Shown here in pieces: positions 15,598-25,339 of a stretch of DNA of 64,000 nt. How positions within the stretch are numbered: the first letter of the stretch is position 1; each line of letters starts with the position of its first letter. The stretch lies in NCBI RefSeq assembly GCF_900070355.1, contig NZ_LN849456.1:1-64000 (forward strand), written 5' to 3'. A program made the position numbers and the translations under genes. The notes beneath the pieces were generated by a model that made no database searches, had not been told where the DNA came from, and saw only the letters and a program-made list of their open reading frames with translations. This DNA comes from Devriesea agamarum (GTDB lineage Bacteria; Actinomycetota; Actinomycetes; Actinomycetales; Dermabacteraceae).

Positions 15598-16826
15598 TGT
15601 CCGTTGAGACATCCCAGCAGAATATCGACGGCGAAAGAAGCGGTGTGCACCACAGCAGCGGGGCAAAGCTTAAAGACCTCACCACTCTCCACATTGGCGG
15701 ACCTGTTGCGGATTATGTGCAGGTTCATGACGAGGAGTCCTTAATTGAAGCCGTTCGGGACGCCGATGCGGCACAACGCCCCCTGCTCGTGCTCGGGGGA
15801 GGTTCAAACCTCATCGCCTCAGACGACCCCTTCGATGGCACTGTTGTGCACGTGCGTCCGCCTCTGGAATCGGATGAATCTGGGGTGAGATCAGCCCTCG
15901 CCCCGGAATGCGGCGGCATTATGGTTGAGCACTTTGCCGGGGTGTCGTGGGATGCGGCGGTTGCCCATGCGATCCAACACGAGCTGGTCGGTGTGGAGTG
16001 CCTTTCGGGGATCCCCGGGACGGTCGGTGCCACCCCGATCCAGAATGTCGGTGCCTATGGCCAGGATGTCTCTCAGAGCATCGCCCGGGTGAGAACATGG
16101 GATCGCCACACCGGGACCGTACGTACGTTCTGCGCGGCAGACTGCGAATTCGGATACCGCACGTCGATATTTAAACGCACGCCCTATCGGAACGACGCTG
16201 AGGGTTCGCCTTCACAGGTGGCGGGGGTGAGCACAGCCCCGTCGGAGCAGCCCGCTTCTTTTCCTGCTGAGAGTGGTACGGCATCGGCGCATATCGCCCC
16301 AACCGGCCGGTACGTGGTGCTGTCGGTCACGTTCCAGCACAGTCAGGGCGATTTATCGCGGCCAATTGAATATCCGGAGCTGGCTAAGGCTTTGAATGTC
16401 TCCGTCGGCCAGCGAGTGCCGATGACGCAGGTGCGCGAAGCGGTGTTGAACGTACGCCGGAAAAAAGCCATGGTGGTCGATCCGGGCGATCATGACACCT
16501 GGAGCGCAGGCTCGTTCTTCACCAATCCCATCGTGACGCCCGACGAGATGGCCGGTTTGCCGAAGGATGCGCCGCGCTTCCCACTCGCGGACGGTCGAGT
16601 TAAGACCAGTGCTGCATGGCTGATATCGCACGCTGGTTTGACCCGAGGCTTCGGTCTCAATGATCGTGCGACGCTGTCTGGACAGCATGTGCTGGCGTTG
16701 ACGAACCGAGGCGGAGCATCGTCGGAGGATATCCGCGAGCTAGCGCTGTATGTCCGAGGCAAGGTGAGTGAATCCTTCGGAATCCACCTAGAAGTAGAAC
16801 CAGTTCGACTGGGGATGCAGCTGTAG
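15597..16826 (+). CDS. murB: UDP-N-acetylenolpyruvoylglucosamine reductase
   Basis: Protein of 409 residues that reduces UDP-GlcNAc-enolpyruvate to UDP-MurNAc with NADPH and FAD, in the cytosol. Visible signatures are LVLGGGSNLIASDDPFDG, ECLSGIPGTVGATPIQNVGAYGQ, a GSFFTNP segment with the catalytic Ser, and LTNRGGASSEDI. It is longer than the common 300-350 residues because of a Ser/Pro/Ala-rich insertion at about 200-240 (nt 16195-16310), between the FAD domain and the VVLSVTF strand. The start overlaps the hadB stop by one base. Confidence 0.95.
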   Translation: MSVETSQQNIDGERSGVHHSSGAKLKDLTTLHIGGPVADYVQVHDEESLIEAVRDADAAQRPLLVLGGGSNLIASDDPFDGTVVHVRPPLESDESGVRSALAPECGGIMVEHFAGVSWDAAVAHAIQHELVGVECLSGIPGTVGATPIQNVGAYGQDVSQSIARVRTWDRHTGTVRTFCAADCEFGYRTSIFKRTPYRNDAEGSPSQVAGVSTAPSEQPASFPAESGTASAHIAPTGRYVVLSVTFQHSQGDLSRPIEYPELAKALNVSVGQRVPMTQVREAVLNVRRKKAMVVDPGDHDTWSAGSFFTNPIVTPDEMAGLPKDAPRFPLADGRVKTSAAWLISHAGLTRGFGLNDRATLSGQHVLALTNRGGASSEDIRELALYVRGKVSESFGIHLEVEPVRLGMQL

Positions 16827-16967
16827 TCCAGAGCGCACCTCGGATGGCCTGTTGCCACCGAACGCGGCAAGCGTTCACATACCGGGGTTCGCGCACTCGA
16901 GACTCCACGCCGGCCTAGGATGGTGGGTGCACGGATCACCCCGCTAAGCACCCGCCAAGGAGCCCCT

Positions 16968-18248
16968 GTGAACGATGCCCTGTCCATCCTCGACCGCTCG
17001 CTTCCGCAGATTGATCCGGAGATCGCTGCGGTTCTCGACGCTGAGCTTGCCCGTCAGCAGGGCACGCTGGAGATGATCGCGAGTGAGAACTTCGTGCCGC
17101 GCGCTGTGCTGGAGGCACAAGGTTCAGTCCTTACCAATAAATACGCAGAGGGTTACCCGGGCAAGCGTTACTACGGGGGATGCGAAGAAGTCGATATCGC
17201 AGAGTCGCTGGCCATTAGCCGCGCTAAGGATCTGTTTGGTGCTGAGCATGCCAATGTTCAGCCCCATTCGGGTGCGACCGCTAATGCTGCTGTGATGCAC
17301 GCGCTGGCGCGCGCGGGCGACACTCTCATGGGGCTTTCATTAGCTCATGGTGGACATCTCACCCACGGGATGAAAATTAACTTTTCCGGACGCCTCTACG
17401 ACATCGTTGCGTACGAGGTCGATCCCGCGACCGGTCGTATCGATATGGACCGTGTGCGTGAGCAGGCGCTCGCCGCACGTCCGCAGGTGATTTGCGCCGG
17501 GTGGTCAGCGTATCCGCGGCAGCTGGACTTCCCAGCGTTCCGCGCTATTGCCGACGAAGTGGGCGCAAAACTGTGGGTGGATATGGCTCACTTCGCAGGT
17601 TTGGTCGCAGCGGGTTTGCATCCCAGCCCGGTGCCGTACGCGGATGTGGTCTCCACGACCGTGCATAAGACGCTAGCGGGGCCCCGGTCTGGCTTGATCC
17701 TGAGCACGCAAGAGTGGGCTAAGAAGATTGACTCCGCGGTTTTCCCTGGTCAACAGGGTGGTCCGCTCATGCATGTGATCGCTGCGAAGGCTGTGGCGTT
17801 GAAGATTGCCGCGGGCGAAGAATTCGCTGAACGGCAGCGCCGTACGCTTGAGGGTGCGCGTCTGTTGGCAGACCGTCTTCAGGCTTCAGATACCCGGACG
17901 GCTGGGATTTCAGTGCTGTCAGGTGGTACCGATGTGCACCTGGTTCTGGTTGACCTGCGCAATTCGCATCTGGACGGGCAGATGGCTGAAGACCTTCTGC
18001 ATGAGGTAGGTATCACCGTCAACCGCAACGCGGTGCCGAACGATCCCCGCCCGCCACGGGTTACGTCCGGGTTGCGGATCGGTACTCCTGCACTGGCTAC
18101 CCGCGGATTTGATGCGAAGGATTTTGAGGAGATCGCGGACATCATTGCTCTTGCGCTACTGCCGGGCGCCGACCTCCCGGCTCTGCGCGCTCGTGCCAGC
18201 CGTTTGGCCGAAAGTCGTCCGCTGTACCCGGGTCTGCGGCAATACTGA
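16968..18248 (+). CDS. glyA: Serine hydroxymethyltransferase
   Basis: Protein of 426 residues, a PLP enzyme interconverting serine and glycine with tetrahydrofolate. The PLP lysine is Lys234 in [15 protein letters not shown]. Other signatures are [25 protein letters not shown] and [14 protein letters not shown] 16968 has AAGGAG five bases upstream and is preferred over the ATG at 16920, which would add 16 unusual residues. folD follows on the same strand, so the pair supplies and interconverts one-carbon folates. Confidence 0.96.
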   Translation: MNDALSILDRSLPQIDPEIAAVLDAELARQQGTLEMIASENFVPRAVLEAQGSVLTNKYAEGYPGKRYYGGCEEVDIAESLAISRAKDLFGAEHANVQPHSGATANAAVMHALARAGDTLMGLSLAHGGHLTHGMKINFSGRLYDIVAYEVDPATGRIDMDRVREQALAARPQVICAGWSAYPRQLDFPAFRAIADEVGAKLWVDMAHFAGLVAAGLHPSPVPYADVVSTTVHKTLAGPRSGLILSTQEWAKKIDSAVFPGQQGGPLMHVIAAKAVALKIAAGEEFAERQRRTLEGARLLADRLQASDTRTAGISVLSGGTDVHLVLVDLRNSHLDGQMAEDLLHEVGITVNRNAVPNDPRPPRVTSGLRIGTPALATRGFDAKDFEEIADIIALALLPGADLPALRARASRLAESRPLYPGLRQY

Positions 18249-18373
18249 CGAGTACACTCCGGTCTGCCCGGTGTGGTGAGCTGGGATAAGGCGAACACAC
18301 CGGGCTAAGCCTTGGATAGAACGTGGCAGCACAGCAGAACGCGGCAATAACGGTTGACGAAGGAGACCCGGCC

Positions 18374-19285
18374 ATGAGTGCACGTATTCTCGACGGTAAA
18401 GCGACAGCAGCCGAGATCAAACGAGATCTCGCTGAACGAGTGGACATTCTTAAGCAGCGAGGCGTGGTGCCGGGGCTTGGCACTGTGCTGGTGGGGGAGG
18501 ATCCCGGAAGCCAGTGGTACGTCGCGGGAAAGCATAGGGATTGCGCGGAGGTGGGGATTTCCTCCATCCGCAAAGAACTGCCCGAGACCGTCACCCAGGC
18601 GGAGCTGGAAGCAGTGATCGATGAACTCAACGCCGACCCGGCGTGCACGGGGTATATCGTCCAGCTTCCGCTGCCAAAGCACCTGGATACAGACGCGATT
18701 CTCGAACGAATCGATCCGGCTAAGGACGCAGACGGATTACACCCCACCAATCTCGGGCGCCTCATCTTGAATGTGAACAGGCCAATTACCACCCCGCTGC
18801 CCTGCACTCCGCGCGGCGCGATCGACCTCATGCTGCGACACGGGATTGATCTGAACGGCGCCCATGTGGTGGTGATCGGACGGGGGGTCACTGTTGGACG
18901 CTCCATTGGGGCATTGCTGACGCGCCGAAATCTGAACGCCACGGTGACCCTCACTCATACCGGCACGAAAGACCTTCCCTCCCTGTTGCGTCAGGCCGAC
19001 GTGATTGTGGCGGCTGCGGGGTCGGCCCGGCTGGTTGGGCCAGGCGATGTGAAGCCCGGTGCGGTGGTGCTCGATGTTGGTGTCTCCCGTGAGATTGACC
19101 CGGAGACTGGGAAGAAGAAAGTCGTGGGCGATGTGGATGTAGCGGTTCGTGAGGTTGCGGGCTGGATCTCTCCAAATCCCGGTGGGGTTGGGCCCATGAC
19201 CCGGGCGCTGCTCCTAGCAAACGTGGTGGAAGCGGCGGAGCGGTCATTGACCGAGTCTGGTGATGCGGGATACTTGAGCGCATGA
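18374..19285 (+). CDS. folD: Methylene-tetrahydrofolate dehydrogenase / cyclohydrolase
   Basis: Bifunctional enzyme of 303 residues: 5,10-methylene-THF to 5,10-methenyl-THF to 10-formyl-THF. Motifs seen are [34 protein letters not shown], the nucleotide-binding [14 protein letters not shown], and the C-terminal [19 protein letters not shown] 18374 follows GAAGGAG by nine bases; an in-frame start at 18323 lacks support. Its stop overlaps the start of xthA (ATGA). It acts with glyA upstream in one-carbon metabolism. Confidence 0.96.
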   Translation: MSARILDGKATAAEIKRDLAERVDILKQRGVVPGLGTVLVGEDPGSQWYVAGKHRDCAEVGISSIRKELPETVTQAELEAVIDELNADPACTGYIVQLPLPKHLDTDAILERIDPAKDADGLHPTNLGRLILNVNRPITTPLPCTPRGAIDLMLRHGIDLNGAHVVVIGRGVTVGRSIGALLTRRNLNATVTLTHTGTKDLPSLLRQADVIVAAAGSARLVGPGDVKPGAVVLDVGVSREIDPETGKKKVVGDVDVAVREVAGWISPNPGGVGPMTRALLLANVVEAAERSLTESGDAGYLSA

Positions 19286-20085
19286 GTTTCACCGTCGCTA
19301 CCGTTAACGTCAATGGCCTGCGCGCTGCGATGCGCAAAGGCATGTCTGAATGGCTCGCCAGCTGCGGAGCCGATGTCGTCACTATGCAGGAGGTTCGAGC
19401 GCCAGATGCACTGGTGGCGGGGCTTATCGGCGAGGACTGGCATGTGGTTCATTCCGAATCGGAAGCAAAGGGCCGCGCTGGGGTAGCCATTGCAACCCGT
19501 GAGCCCTATATGGCGACGCGTATAGGCGTGGGGCCTGAGCGGTTCGCAGCGACCGGTCGCTGGATTGAAGTTGATCTCGATAATCCGCTAGGTGATGGCA
19601 GCATGCTGACGGTGATCTCGGCCTACGTTCACACCGGTAATGCTGATGATCAGCAGAAAATGGATGACAAATACGCGTTCATGGACGCGATGGTTGACCG
19701 GATTGGTGCCCTGAGGGCAGACGGTCGGCATGTTCTGCTCACCGGTGATCTCAATGTCGCCCACCGCGAAGTTGATATTAAGAACTGGAAGGGCAATCTC
19801 AAAAAGGCCGGTTTCCTTCCGCAGGAACGCGCCTATTTTGATCGTCTTTTCGGCGACTTGGGGTGGGTGGATGTTCATCGCACGCTTGCGGGTGAAGGTC
19901 CTGGGCCGTATACCTGGTGGTCTAATCGGGGCCAGGCGTTTGATAATGACGCAGGCTGGCGGATTGACTATCACGTGGCGTCCTCTGAGCTGGCGGCAAA
20001 AGCTGTTGCTGCTCGGGTTGACCGTGCCCCCAGCTATGACACGCGTTGGTCAGACCACGCGCCCTTGGTGGTGACGTACAGCTGA
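19282..20085 (+). CDS. xthA: Exodeoxyribonuclease III / AP endonuclease
   Basis: Protein of 267 residues of the exonuclease III (EEP) superfamily. Motifs are [10 protein letters not shown] at the start, TMQEVR with the metal-binding Glu, [22 protein letters not shown] and the terminal [10 protein letters not shown] with the catalytic Asp-His. It cleaves abasic sites in base-excision repair and degrades 3' ends of duplex DNA. It overlaps folD by four bases and is followed by a hairpin that would end the glyA-folD-xthA transcript. Confidence 0.93.
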   Translation: MSFTVATVNVNGLRAAMRKGMSEWLASCGADVVTMQEVRAPDALVAGLIGEDWHVVHSESEAKGRAGVAIATREPYMATRIGVGPERFAATGRWIEVDLDNPLGDGSMLTVISAYVHTGNADDQQKMDDKYAFMDAMVDRIGALRADGRHVLLTGDLNVAHREVDIKNWKGNLKKAGFLPQERAYFDRLFGDLGWVDVHRTLAGEGPGPYTWWSNRGQAFDNDAGWRIDYHVASSELAAKAVAARVDRAPSYDTRWSDHAPLVVTYS

Positions 20086-20383
20086 AAGGCGCGCGGCTAA
20101 TAGTGGGCTGTCCGAGGGTATTTCATACATGACATGGGCTTTCTCGCGTGAGTGCCGAGATATATAAGGTGTGCCCCTGAACACATTCGATGCTCAGGGG
20201 GCACGCCTTATGGAGTATTCATGATGTAGTAGCAGTAGCAGCTAATGGGGAGTAACTGCTCTTGGCGGCAGCAACTATTGTCAGTTGCGCTAAAGCTAGT
20301 AGCTGTAGCCACGTTAGAGGCCGGTATCCGTGAGAGTGCACAGCGTAATGTGTATGGACTGCTGCATTATCCGTGCGGGCGGG
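20086..20383. other. Intergenic region after xthA
   Basis: A 298-bp region between convergent genes. It contains the hairpin at 20165-20210. The rest, including a short forward reading frame from 20245, shows no coding signature. Confidence 0.6.
20165..20210. terminator. Hairpin terminator between xthA and the accessory gene pair
   Basis: Arms TAAGGTGTGCCCCTGA (20165-20180) and TCAGGGGGCACGCCTTA (20194-20210) pair with one G:T and one bulged G, closing a 13-nt loop. It sits between convergent genes and could serve both. Confidence 0.75.
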
Positions 20384-20860
20384 TCAGGAATCTTGGCGAC
20401 CTTCTTTTATCATTCGTTCCGTCATCTCGACGGTTTCCTTCATCGCTTTCCGAACCTCACCGCTGGTCATCCCTGGTCGCCAAGGTGTTAACCACAGGAT
20501 GAATGCAATTTCAGCGATAACGGCGGCGGCAACAGTTACGTACGCGGCCGGAGTGTTTCCTAGAGTGATAAGCGAGATTGGCACATAGGCGATGAGGCAG
20601 CTGACCAGGTTCATGATGGGAACTGGCCATCCGCCTGGTTGCGGATGCTCGTTCTTGTTAGCCCACCAATGATCAAAGAGTGCCGAAAAGGTCTCTTTGA
20701 TGGCGAAACTTGCTGCCACAGTCAGGAAAACTAGTGAGTACTGTGGCGCATCAACGAAGAGCCAGCATGCAAGCATCGCGAGGACAAGCGCAAGAAAACC
20801 TATGAGCAAACCTGTGAAAAGATGCCCGAATATCAGTACCCAAAAGAAATGGGCTTCCAT
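20384..20860 (-). CDS. Small polytopic membrane protein, unknown function
   Basis: Up to 158 residues with four to five hydrophobic segments (residues about 5-35, 42-60, 82-100, 105-125) and a charged C-terminal helix (EVRKAMKETVEMTERMIKEG). No family was recognised. It is the second gene of a pair: the upstream gene encodes a secreted helical protein and ends 10 bp before a strong AAGGAGG. That signal serves ATG 20877, which is out of frame and opens only a 14-codon frame; this protein's own ATG 20860 has no good ribosome-binding site. One extra base in the CCCC run (20871-20874) would join them as M-P-P-R-S-R-M-E-A. So the gene may be frameshifted, or translated by coupling. An immunity or export partner is possible but unproven. 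Confidence 0.55.
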   Translation of the reverse strand: MEAHFFWVLIFGHLFTGLLIGFLALVLAMLACWLFVDAPQYSLVFLTVAASFAIKETFSALFDHWWANKNEHPQPGGWPVPIMNLVSCLIAYVPISLITLGNTPAAYVTVAAAVIAEIAFILWLTPWRPGMTSGEVRKAMKETVEMTERMIKEGRQDS

Positions 20861-20877
20861 TCTGGATCTCGGGGCAT
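20833..20877 (-). other. 14-codon frame with strong ribosome-binding site overlapping the membrane-protein start
   Basis: TAAGGAGGTACCATG: the TAA is the stop of the upstream secreted-protein gene and the AAGGAGG is ideally placed for ATG 20877. The frame reads MPRDPEWKPISFGY and stops at 20833. It is either a leader peptide that couples translation to the membrane-protein gene, or the true start of that gene interrupted by a one-base shift in a C4 run. Confidence 0.45.
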
Positions 20878-20886
20878 GGTACCTCC

Positions 20887-21420
20887 TTAGCTAAAACATG
20901 CTGTAATGACACTATCGAATCCAAGAAGCATTTCGATGAGTTTGACTGCCTCCTCGCCAATGTCAACGATCGCATTGCCGTTATGGATAGCGCGTAAAAT
21001 CCCCCGGACACTACCCCAAAGTTTTCGGGCATCTTTGATCCACTTGATCACCTTGGCTATAGGCACTCCATACTGAATGATGATCTTTGCGACCTCAATG
21101 CCGCAATGAATCCACGACACTCGGTTGGCAATGTCGGAACTGCGTGCAAGCCTTAGGCCATTAAGAGCCTTGGAAAGGTTGCGCTCGTAGTCAGGGGTGG
21201 TCTTTGGATCGGCGTTTTTAAGGTCCTCGGGAACGTTGTCCAGCGCCTTAATCAAACGGTCGAAGTCGGAATCCGCCATAACGGACTCAGGAAGACTTGC
21301 CGCTCGAGGCTGGGAAAGACCGCTATGGCTCACAGGAGAAGCGAACGCGGCTCCCGTGCCGCCGGAGACTGTGGCGGCGGTGAGGAGTGTTGCGCCTGTT
21401 ATAAAGTTTCGGCGCTTCAT
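20887..21420 (-). CDS. Secreted helical protein with Tat-like signal peptide, unknown function
   Basis: Protein of 177 residues. ATG 21420 follows CGAGGGA by four bases and is preferred over ATG 21438. The N-terminus MKRRNFITGATLLTAATVSGG has a twin arginine and a hydrophobic stretch ending near AFASP, so export by Tat (or Sec) is likely. The mature part has a charged first half and a C-terminal half of about 80 residues made of amphipathic helices, with only two cysteines (IHCG and TACFS at the very end). It runs straight into a membrane-protein gene. This layout resembles secreted effector plus immunity pairs, but no toxin family was recognised. Base composition looks more AT-rich than in neighbouring genes. 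Confidence 0.6.
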   Translation of the reverse strand: MKRRNFITGATLLTAATVSGGTGAAFASPVSHSGLSQPRAASLPESVMADSDFDRLIKALDNVPEDLKNADPKTTPDYERNLSKALNGLRLARSSDIANRVSWIHCGIEVAKIIIQYGVPIAKVIKWIKDARKLWGSVRGILRAIHNGNAIVDIGEEAVKLIEMLLGFDSVITACFS

Positions 21421-21894
21421 GTTCCCTCGTTTCACCATTGTCGATATGGGGGACAGGTCACCGGTGTGTGGATATGGTAACTGTGCGCATGTCGTCTCGT
21501 CAACGGCCTTAGATGGCTATTTAGTTGTTTTGGTCAGGGCTGGTTGCGGTCCAGTGTGGTGAGGCAACTTTGCTGGCCGGCAAGGTCGAAATAGAAAGCT
21601 TAATCGCGAGCGGACACGGGTTCTCGCAGGTCAGTCGGCTAGAGAGGCCGAGTGATGAAGGTGCGTGCGTGAACGCAGGGAACTGCTTTCAACCGCTACC
21701 TTCGTATCTCGCCAGCTGCGCTGTATTTTACGAGTGGCTCAGCTCCGACGCGGCATGTGCACGCAGCTCACACAGAAACGTCTATGTAGAGACGCCGCGC
21801 TGGCGGCACACGGTTAGTGCCTCGCCAACACGGCGTCGCTACACGCAAGGTGTCACCGCATCCTCTCCATGACGCGAGGTTTTACACGCGTTCT
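21421..21894. other. Gene-free region between the accessory pair and sdhB
   Basis: About 470 bp with short overlapping frames on both strands and no recognisable product or repeat. It should carry the promoter of the minus-strand secreted-protein gene and the 3' end of the sdh transcript. No clear terminator hairpin was found. Confidence 0.5.
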
Positions 21895-22662
21895 TTAGAT
21901 GCGTCCGCGGATAACGGCCTGCTTGACTTCCGCAATAGCCTGAGTGACCTGGATACCTCGCGGGCACGCCTCCGAACAGTTGAAGGTGGTCCGGCAACGC
22001 CAAACACCCTCGCGACTGTTGAGGATTTCAAGCCTTTGCTCAGCGGCATCGTCGCGCGAATCAAAGATGAACCGGTGGGCGTTAACGATTGCTGCCGGGC
22101 CGAAATACTGGCCGTCGGTCCAAAATACAGGGCACGATGAGGTGCAGGCGGCGCACAGAATGCATTTGGTGGTGTCATCAAATCGGGCGCGGTCTTCAGG
22201 GGACTGCAAGCGTTCCTGAGAAGGTTCCTGCCCGTGAGCGACCAGGAACGGCATGACCTCGCGGTAGGCATCGAAGAACGGTTCCATATCTACGATGAGG
22301 TCTTTGAGGACCGGGAGCCCCTTGATGGGTTCGATGACCACGGGCTTCTTCAGGTTCAGATCCTTCAAAAGCGTTTTGCAAGCTAAACGGTTGCGGCCGT
22401 TAATGCGCATCGCGTCTGAACCACACACCCCGTGGGCACAGGAACGCCGAAATGATAAGGAGCCATCGAGGCGCCACTTCACTTCGTGTAGCGCATCCAG
22501 AACGCGGTCGGTGCCGTACATCGTCAGAGTGTGTTCATCCCAGTAGTGACCGCGGTCGGACTCTGGGTCAAAACGTGCGATCCGCAGTGTGACCGAGAAC
22601 GAGGGGATTTCTCCGGCGCCGCCCGACGAGGCGGTCGTAGCAGTCTGGGTGGGTGCGCTCAT
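21895..22662 (-). CDS. sdhB: Succinate dehydrogenase iron-sulfur subunit
   Basis: Protein of 255 residues. It has all three cluster motifs: a [2Fe-2S] site in CAHGVCGSDAMRINGRNRLAC, and CILCAACTSSCPVFW and CRTTFNCSEACPRG for the [4Fe-4S] and [3Fe-4S] clusters. It passes electrons from SdhA to the quinone at the membrane. The ATG shares one base with the sdhA stop (TGATG), so the two are coupled. It is the last gene of sdhCDAB. Confidence 0.97.
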   Translation of the reverse strand: MSAPTQTATTASSGGAGEIPSFSVTLRIARFDPESDRGHYWDEHTLTMYGTDRVLDALHEVKWRLDGSLSFRRSCAHGVCGSDAMRINGRNRLACKTLLKDLNLKKPVVIEPIKGLPVLKDLIVDMEPFFDAYREVMPFLVAHGQEPSQERLQSPEDRARFDDTTKCILCAACTSSCPVFWTDGQYFGPAAIVNAHRFIFDSRDDAAEQRLEILNSREGVWRCRTTFNCSEACPRGIQVTQAIAEVKQAVIRGRI

Positions 22663-24434
22663 CAGAAGGTCCGCTCCTTCGGCTCGTATCGGGTGATGAC
22701 GACGTCCTTGCGTCCGAGGCGGACGGAGGTGCCATCCTGGCCGTTACCGTCGAGGGTCTTATACGCCATGGTGTGCCACAGGAAGTTCACATCGTCGCGA
22801 GCGGTGAAGTCTTCCCTGAAGTGTCCGCCGCGTGACTCCTTGCGTTCCAGCGCGCCCAGGGCGATCACCTCGGCGAGGTCGAGCAAAAAGCCGAGCTCAA
22901 TCCCTTCGAGGAGATCGAGGTTGAAACACTTGCCTTTGTCCTGGACGCTAACGGCCCGGTAGCGCTCGCGCAGGGCCTGAATGTCGCGCAGCGCCTTACG
23001 GCAGGTTTCATCAGTTCGGAAAACCTGGACGTTCGCATCCATGGTTTCTTGCAGATCGCGCCGGATATCAGCCACCCGATCGGTGGAGGTGCTGTGTGAT
23101 CGCAGCTCGTCTAGGAGGTCAGCGGTGGGTTTCCATGCGTCATCGGGAAGGGCTGGAAGCTCAGCGGACATCGCGTATTCGGCGGCGGCAATGCCTGCGC
23201 GGCGCCCGAAGACGTTGATATCCAGCAGCGAGTTAGTTCCAAGCCGGTTCGCGCCGTGAACGGAGACGCAGGCAACCTCCCCGGCGGCATACAGGCCCGG
23301 GATCACGTCGTGTTCGTTGCGCAGCACCTCAGCGCTGATATTGGTGGGGATACCGCCCATCGTGTAATGCGCGGTGGGGTAGACGGGCACGGGTTCGGTG
23401 TAGGGCTCCACGCCTAAATATGTGCGGGCGAACTCGGTGATATCAGGAAGCTTCGCGTCAATATGTGCGGGCTCCAGGTGTGTGAGATCGAGGTACACAT
23501 AGTCTTTATTGGGGCCGCAACCCCGCCCTTCGCGGACCTCGTTGGCCATAGCTCGCGCCACCACATCGCGTGGGGCGAGATCTTTAAGCGTGGGGGCGTA
23601 CCGCTCCATGAACCGTTCCATCTCGCAGTTGCGCAAGATGGCGCCTTCTCCGCGCGCCGCCTCAGAGAGCAGGATTCCCAGACCGGCAAGACCGGTGGGA
23701 TGGAACTGGTAGAACTCCATGTCTTCGAGCGGGATACCTCGGCGAAGAGCGATGGCTTGTCCGTCACCGGTTAAGGTGTGCGCGTTGGAGGTTGTCTTGT
23801 ACACCTTGCCGGCACCGCCGGTCGCAAAAACAATCGATTTTGCCCGGAATATATGGAGTTCACCGGTTGCTAGCTCATAGGCGACCACACCCGCTGCACG
23901 GACATCGTCGTCGGTACGTGGATCTCCGGTGAGCACAATGTCCAGCACGTAGTACTCGTTGAAGAACTCCACGTGCTGCTTCACGCAGTTTTGGTAGAGG
24001 GTCTGCAAAATCATGTGGCCGGTGCGGTCAGCCGCATAGCATGCGCGCCGGACAGGGGCCTCGCCGTGCTCGCGGGTATGCCCGCCGAACCGCCGCTGAT
24101 CGATGCGCCCTTCCGGGGTGCGGTTAAATGGCAGCCCCATCTTCTCTAGATCTAAAACGGCGTCGATAGCTTCTTTGGCCATGACTTCCGCGGCGTCCTG
24201 ATCAACCAGGTAGTCGCCGCCCTTAACGGTGTCGTAGGTGTGCCACTCCCAGTTGTCTTCTTCGACGTTGGCCAGTGCGGCACACATACCGCCTTGGGCC
24301 GCTCCCGTATGGGAACGGGTCGGATACAGCTTGGTTAAAACCGCGGTGCGGGCACGGGTCGAAGATTCCAGTGCGGCGCGCATCCCAGCTCCGCCGGCAC
24401 CGACGATCACGACATCGTACTTATGGGTCTGCAT
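22662..24434 (-). CDS. sdhA: Succinate dehydrogenase flavoprotein subunit
   Basis: Protein of 590 residues. The FAD dinucleotide fold is VIVGAGGAGMRAALES near residue 9; covalent flavin attachment is expected at the His of RSHTGAAQGG. The active-site HPTGLAGLGILLSEAARGEG and the C-terminal REDFTARDDVNFLWH are typical. It oxidises succinate to fumarate. The start has GGAGAG upstream. Confidence 0.97.
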   Translation of the reverse strand: MQTHKYDVVIVGAGGAGMRAALESSTRARTAVLTKLYPTRSHTGAAQGGMCAALANVEEDNWEWHTYDTVKGGDYLVDQDAAEVMAKEAIDAVLDLEKMGLPFNRTPEGRIDQRRFGGHTREHGEAPVRRACYAADRTGHMILQTLYQNCVKQHVEFFNEYYVLDIVLTGDPRTDDDVRAAGVVAYELATGELHIFRAKSIVFATGGAGKVYKTTSNAHTLTGDGQAIALRRGIPLEDMEFYQFHPTGLAGLGILLSEAARGEGAILRNCEMERFMERYAPTLKDLAPRDVVARAMANEVREGRGCGPNKDYVYLDLTHLEPAHIDAKLPDITEFARTYLGVEPYTEPVPVYPTAHYTMGGIPTNISAEVLRNEHDVIPGLYAAGEVACVSVHGANRLGTNSLLDINVFGRRAGIAAAEYAMSAELPALPDDAWKPTADLLDELRSHSTSTDRVADIRRDLQETMDANVQVFRTDETCRKALRDIQALRERYRAVSVQDKGKCFNLDLLEGIELGFLLDLAEVIALGALERKESRGGHFREDFTARDDVNFLWHTMAYKTLDGNGQDGTSVRLGRKDVVITRYEPKERTF

Positions 24435-24514
24435 GGTGGTGAGCTCTCCCAGCTACTTAGCTTGTCGAGGTGGCCAGCGCGCAGGTGCGCGGCCGTCAGA
24501 TTATGGCGTGGCGG

Positions 24515-24958
24515 TTACTTACAGATTGTCGGCAGCAGGCTCGGGTCGGCGCCGGATGGGCAGGGATCGAACGTGAAAATCACGAGGGTTCCCAGCACGA
24601 CGGTGATAATGGCCGCTGCGTAAGTGATGAACTTCAGAACCTGCCGGGTTCCAGGACGCTCGGCGTAATCGTTAATGATGGTGCGCACGCCGTTGGTGCC
24701 GTGGATAAGGCCAAGCCACAGCATGAGCAGGTCCCACACCTGCCAGAAGGGGTTAGCCCACTTTCCGGCGACGAACGCGAAATCGATTGCTTTAACCCCT
24801 TGGCCGAGCCAGAGATTTACAAACAGGTGGCCGAACACCAAGATCACCAGCACCACACCGGAAATGCGCATAAACAACCATGAAAGCATCTCCATGTTGC
24901 CGGGGCCGCGCCCCGTCCGGCGGTAACGGCTCTTGGGGGCAGGAATCGTTGTTGTCAC
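24515..24958 (-). CDS. sdhD: Succinate dehydrogenase membrane anchor subunit
   Basis: Protein of 147 residues with three membrane segments (about 27-48, 70-92, 107-130). The haem-ligand His is likely in VFGHLFVNLW or LGLIHGTNGVRT. The latter motif is characteristic of SdhD in actinobacteria. GTG 24958 follows GGAGG that lies inside the end of sdhC. With SdhC it forms the quinone and haem b site. Confidence 0.9.
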   Translation of the reverse strand: MTTTIPAPKSRYRRTGRGPGNMEMLSWLFMRISGVVLVILVFGHLFVNLWLGQGVKAIDFAFVAGKWANPFWQVWDLLMLWLGLIHGTNGVRTIINDYAERPGTRQVLKFITYAAAIITVVLGTLVIFTFDPCPSGADPSLLPTICK

Positions 24959-24961
24959 GGG

Positions 24962-25339
24962 TCAGCCTCCGAAGATGTGCATCAGGTGGCGGGGCAGGAA
25001 TCCGGCCATCACGAGCGCCCAGGCGCCAAGCACAATCCACAGCATGAGCCGCTGGTGCTTGGGGCCGCGGGACCAGAAGTCCACGAGAATGATGCGCAGG
25101 CCGTTAAATGCGTGGAAGACGATGGCTGCAACCAGACCAGCTTCCCCCAGGCCGAAAATGACAGTTTTGTAATGGCCGATCACCTCGTTGTAGGCCACTG
25201 GTGACACTCTGACGAGTGCGGTGTCCAGAACGTGCACGAGGAGGAACAGGAAGATCAGCATCCCCGTGATGCGGTGAGCGACCCAGGACCACATCCCCTC
25301 GCGTCCGCGATAGAGCGTCCCGGCTTTGGCTGAAGCCAC
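24962..25339 (-). CDS. sdhC: Succinate dehydrogenase cytochrome b556 subunit
   Basis: Protein of 125 residues with three membrane segments. It contains GTLYRGREGMWSWVAHRITG, the family's N-terminal signature with the quinone-site Ser/Arg, then LVHVLDTALVRVSP and VFHAFNGLRIILVDF. GTG 25339 was chosen because GGGAGG lies nine bases upstream and the resulting N-terminus (MASAKAGTLY) fits the family. Longer frames to 25384 or 25414 lack a ribosome-binding site. First gene of the sdhCDAB operon; the promoter should lie in 25340-25612. Confidence 0.88.
   Translation of the reverse strand: MASAKAGTLYRGREGMWSWVAHRITGMLIFLFLLVHVLDTALVRVSPVAYNEVIGHYKTVIFGLGEAGLVAAIVFHAFNGLRIILVDFWSRGPKHQRLMLWIVLGAWALVMAGFLPRHLMHIFGG

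Noticed and set aside
21525-21872. Plus-strand frame of 115 codons
   Set aside because: Cysteine-rich, irregular composition, no ribosome-binding site and no homology seen.
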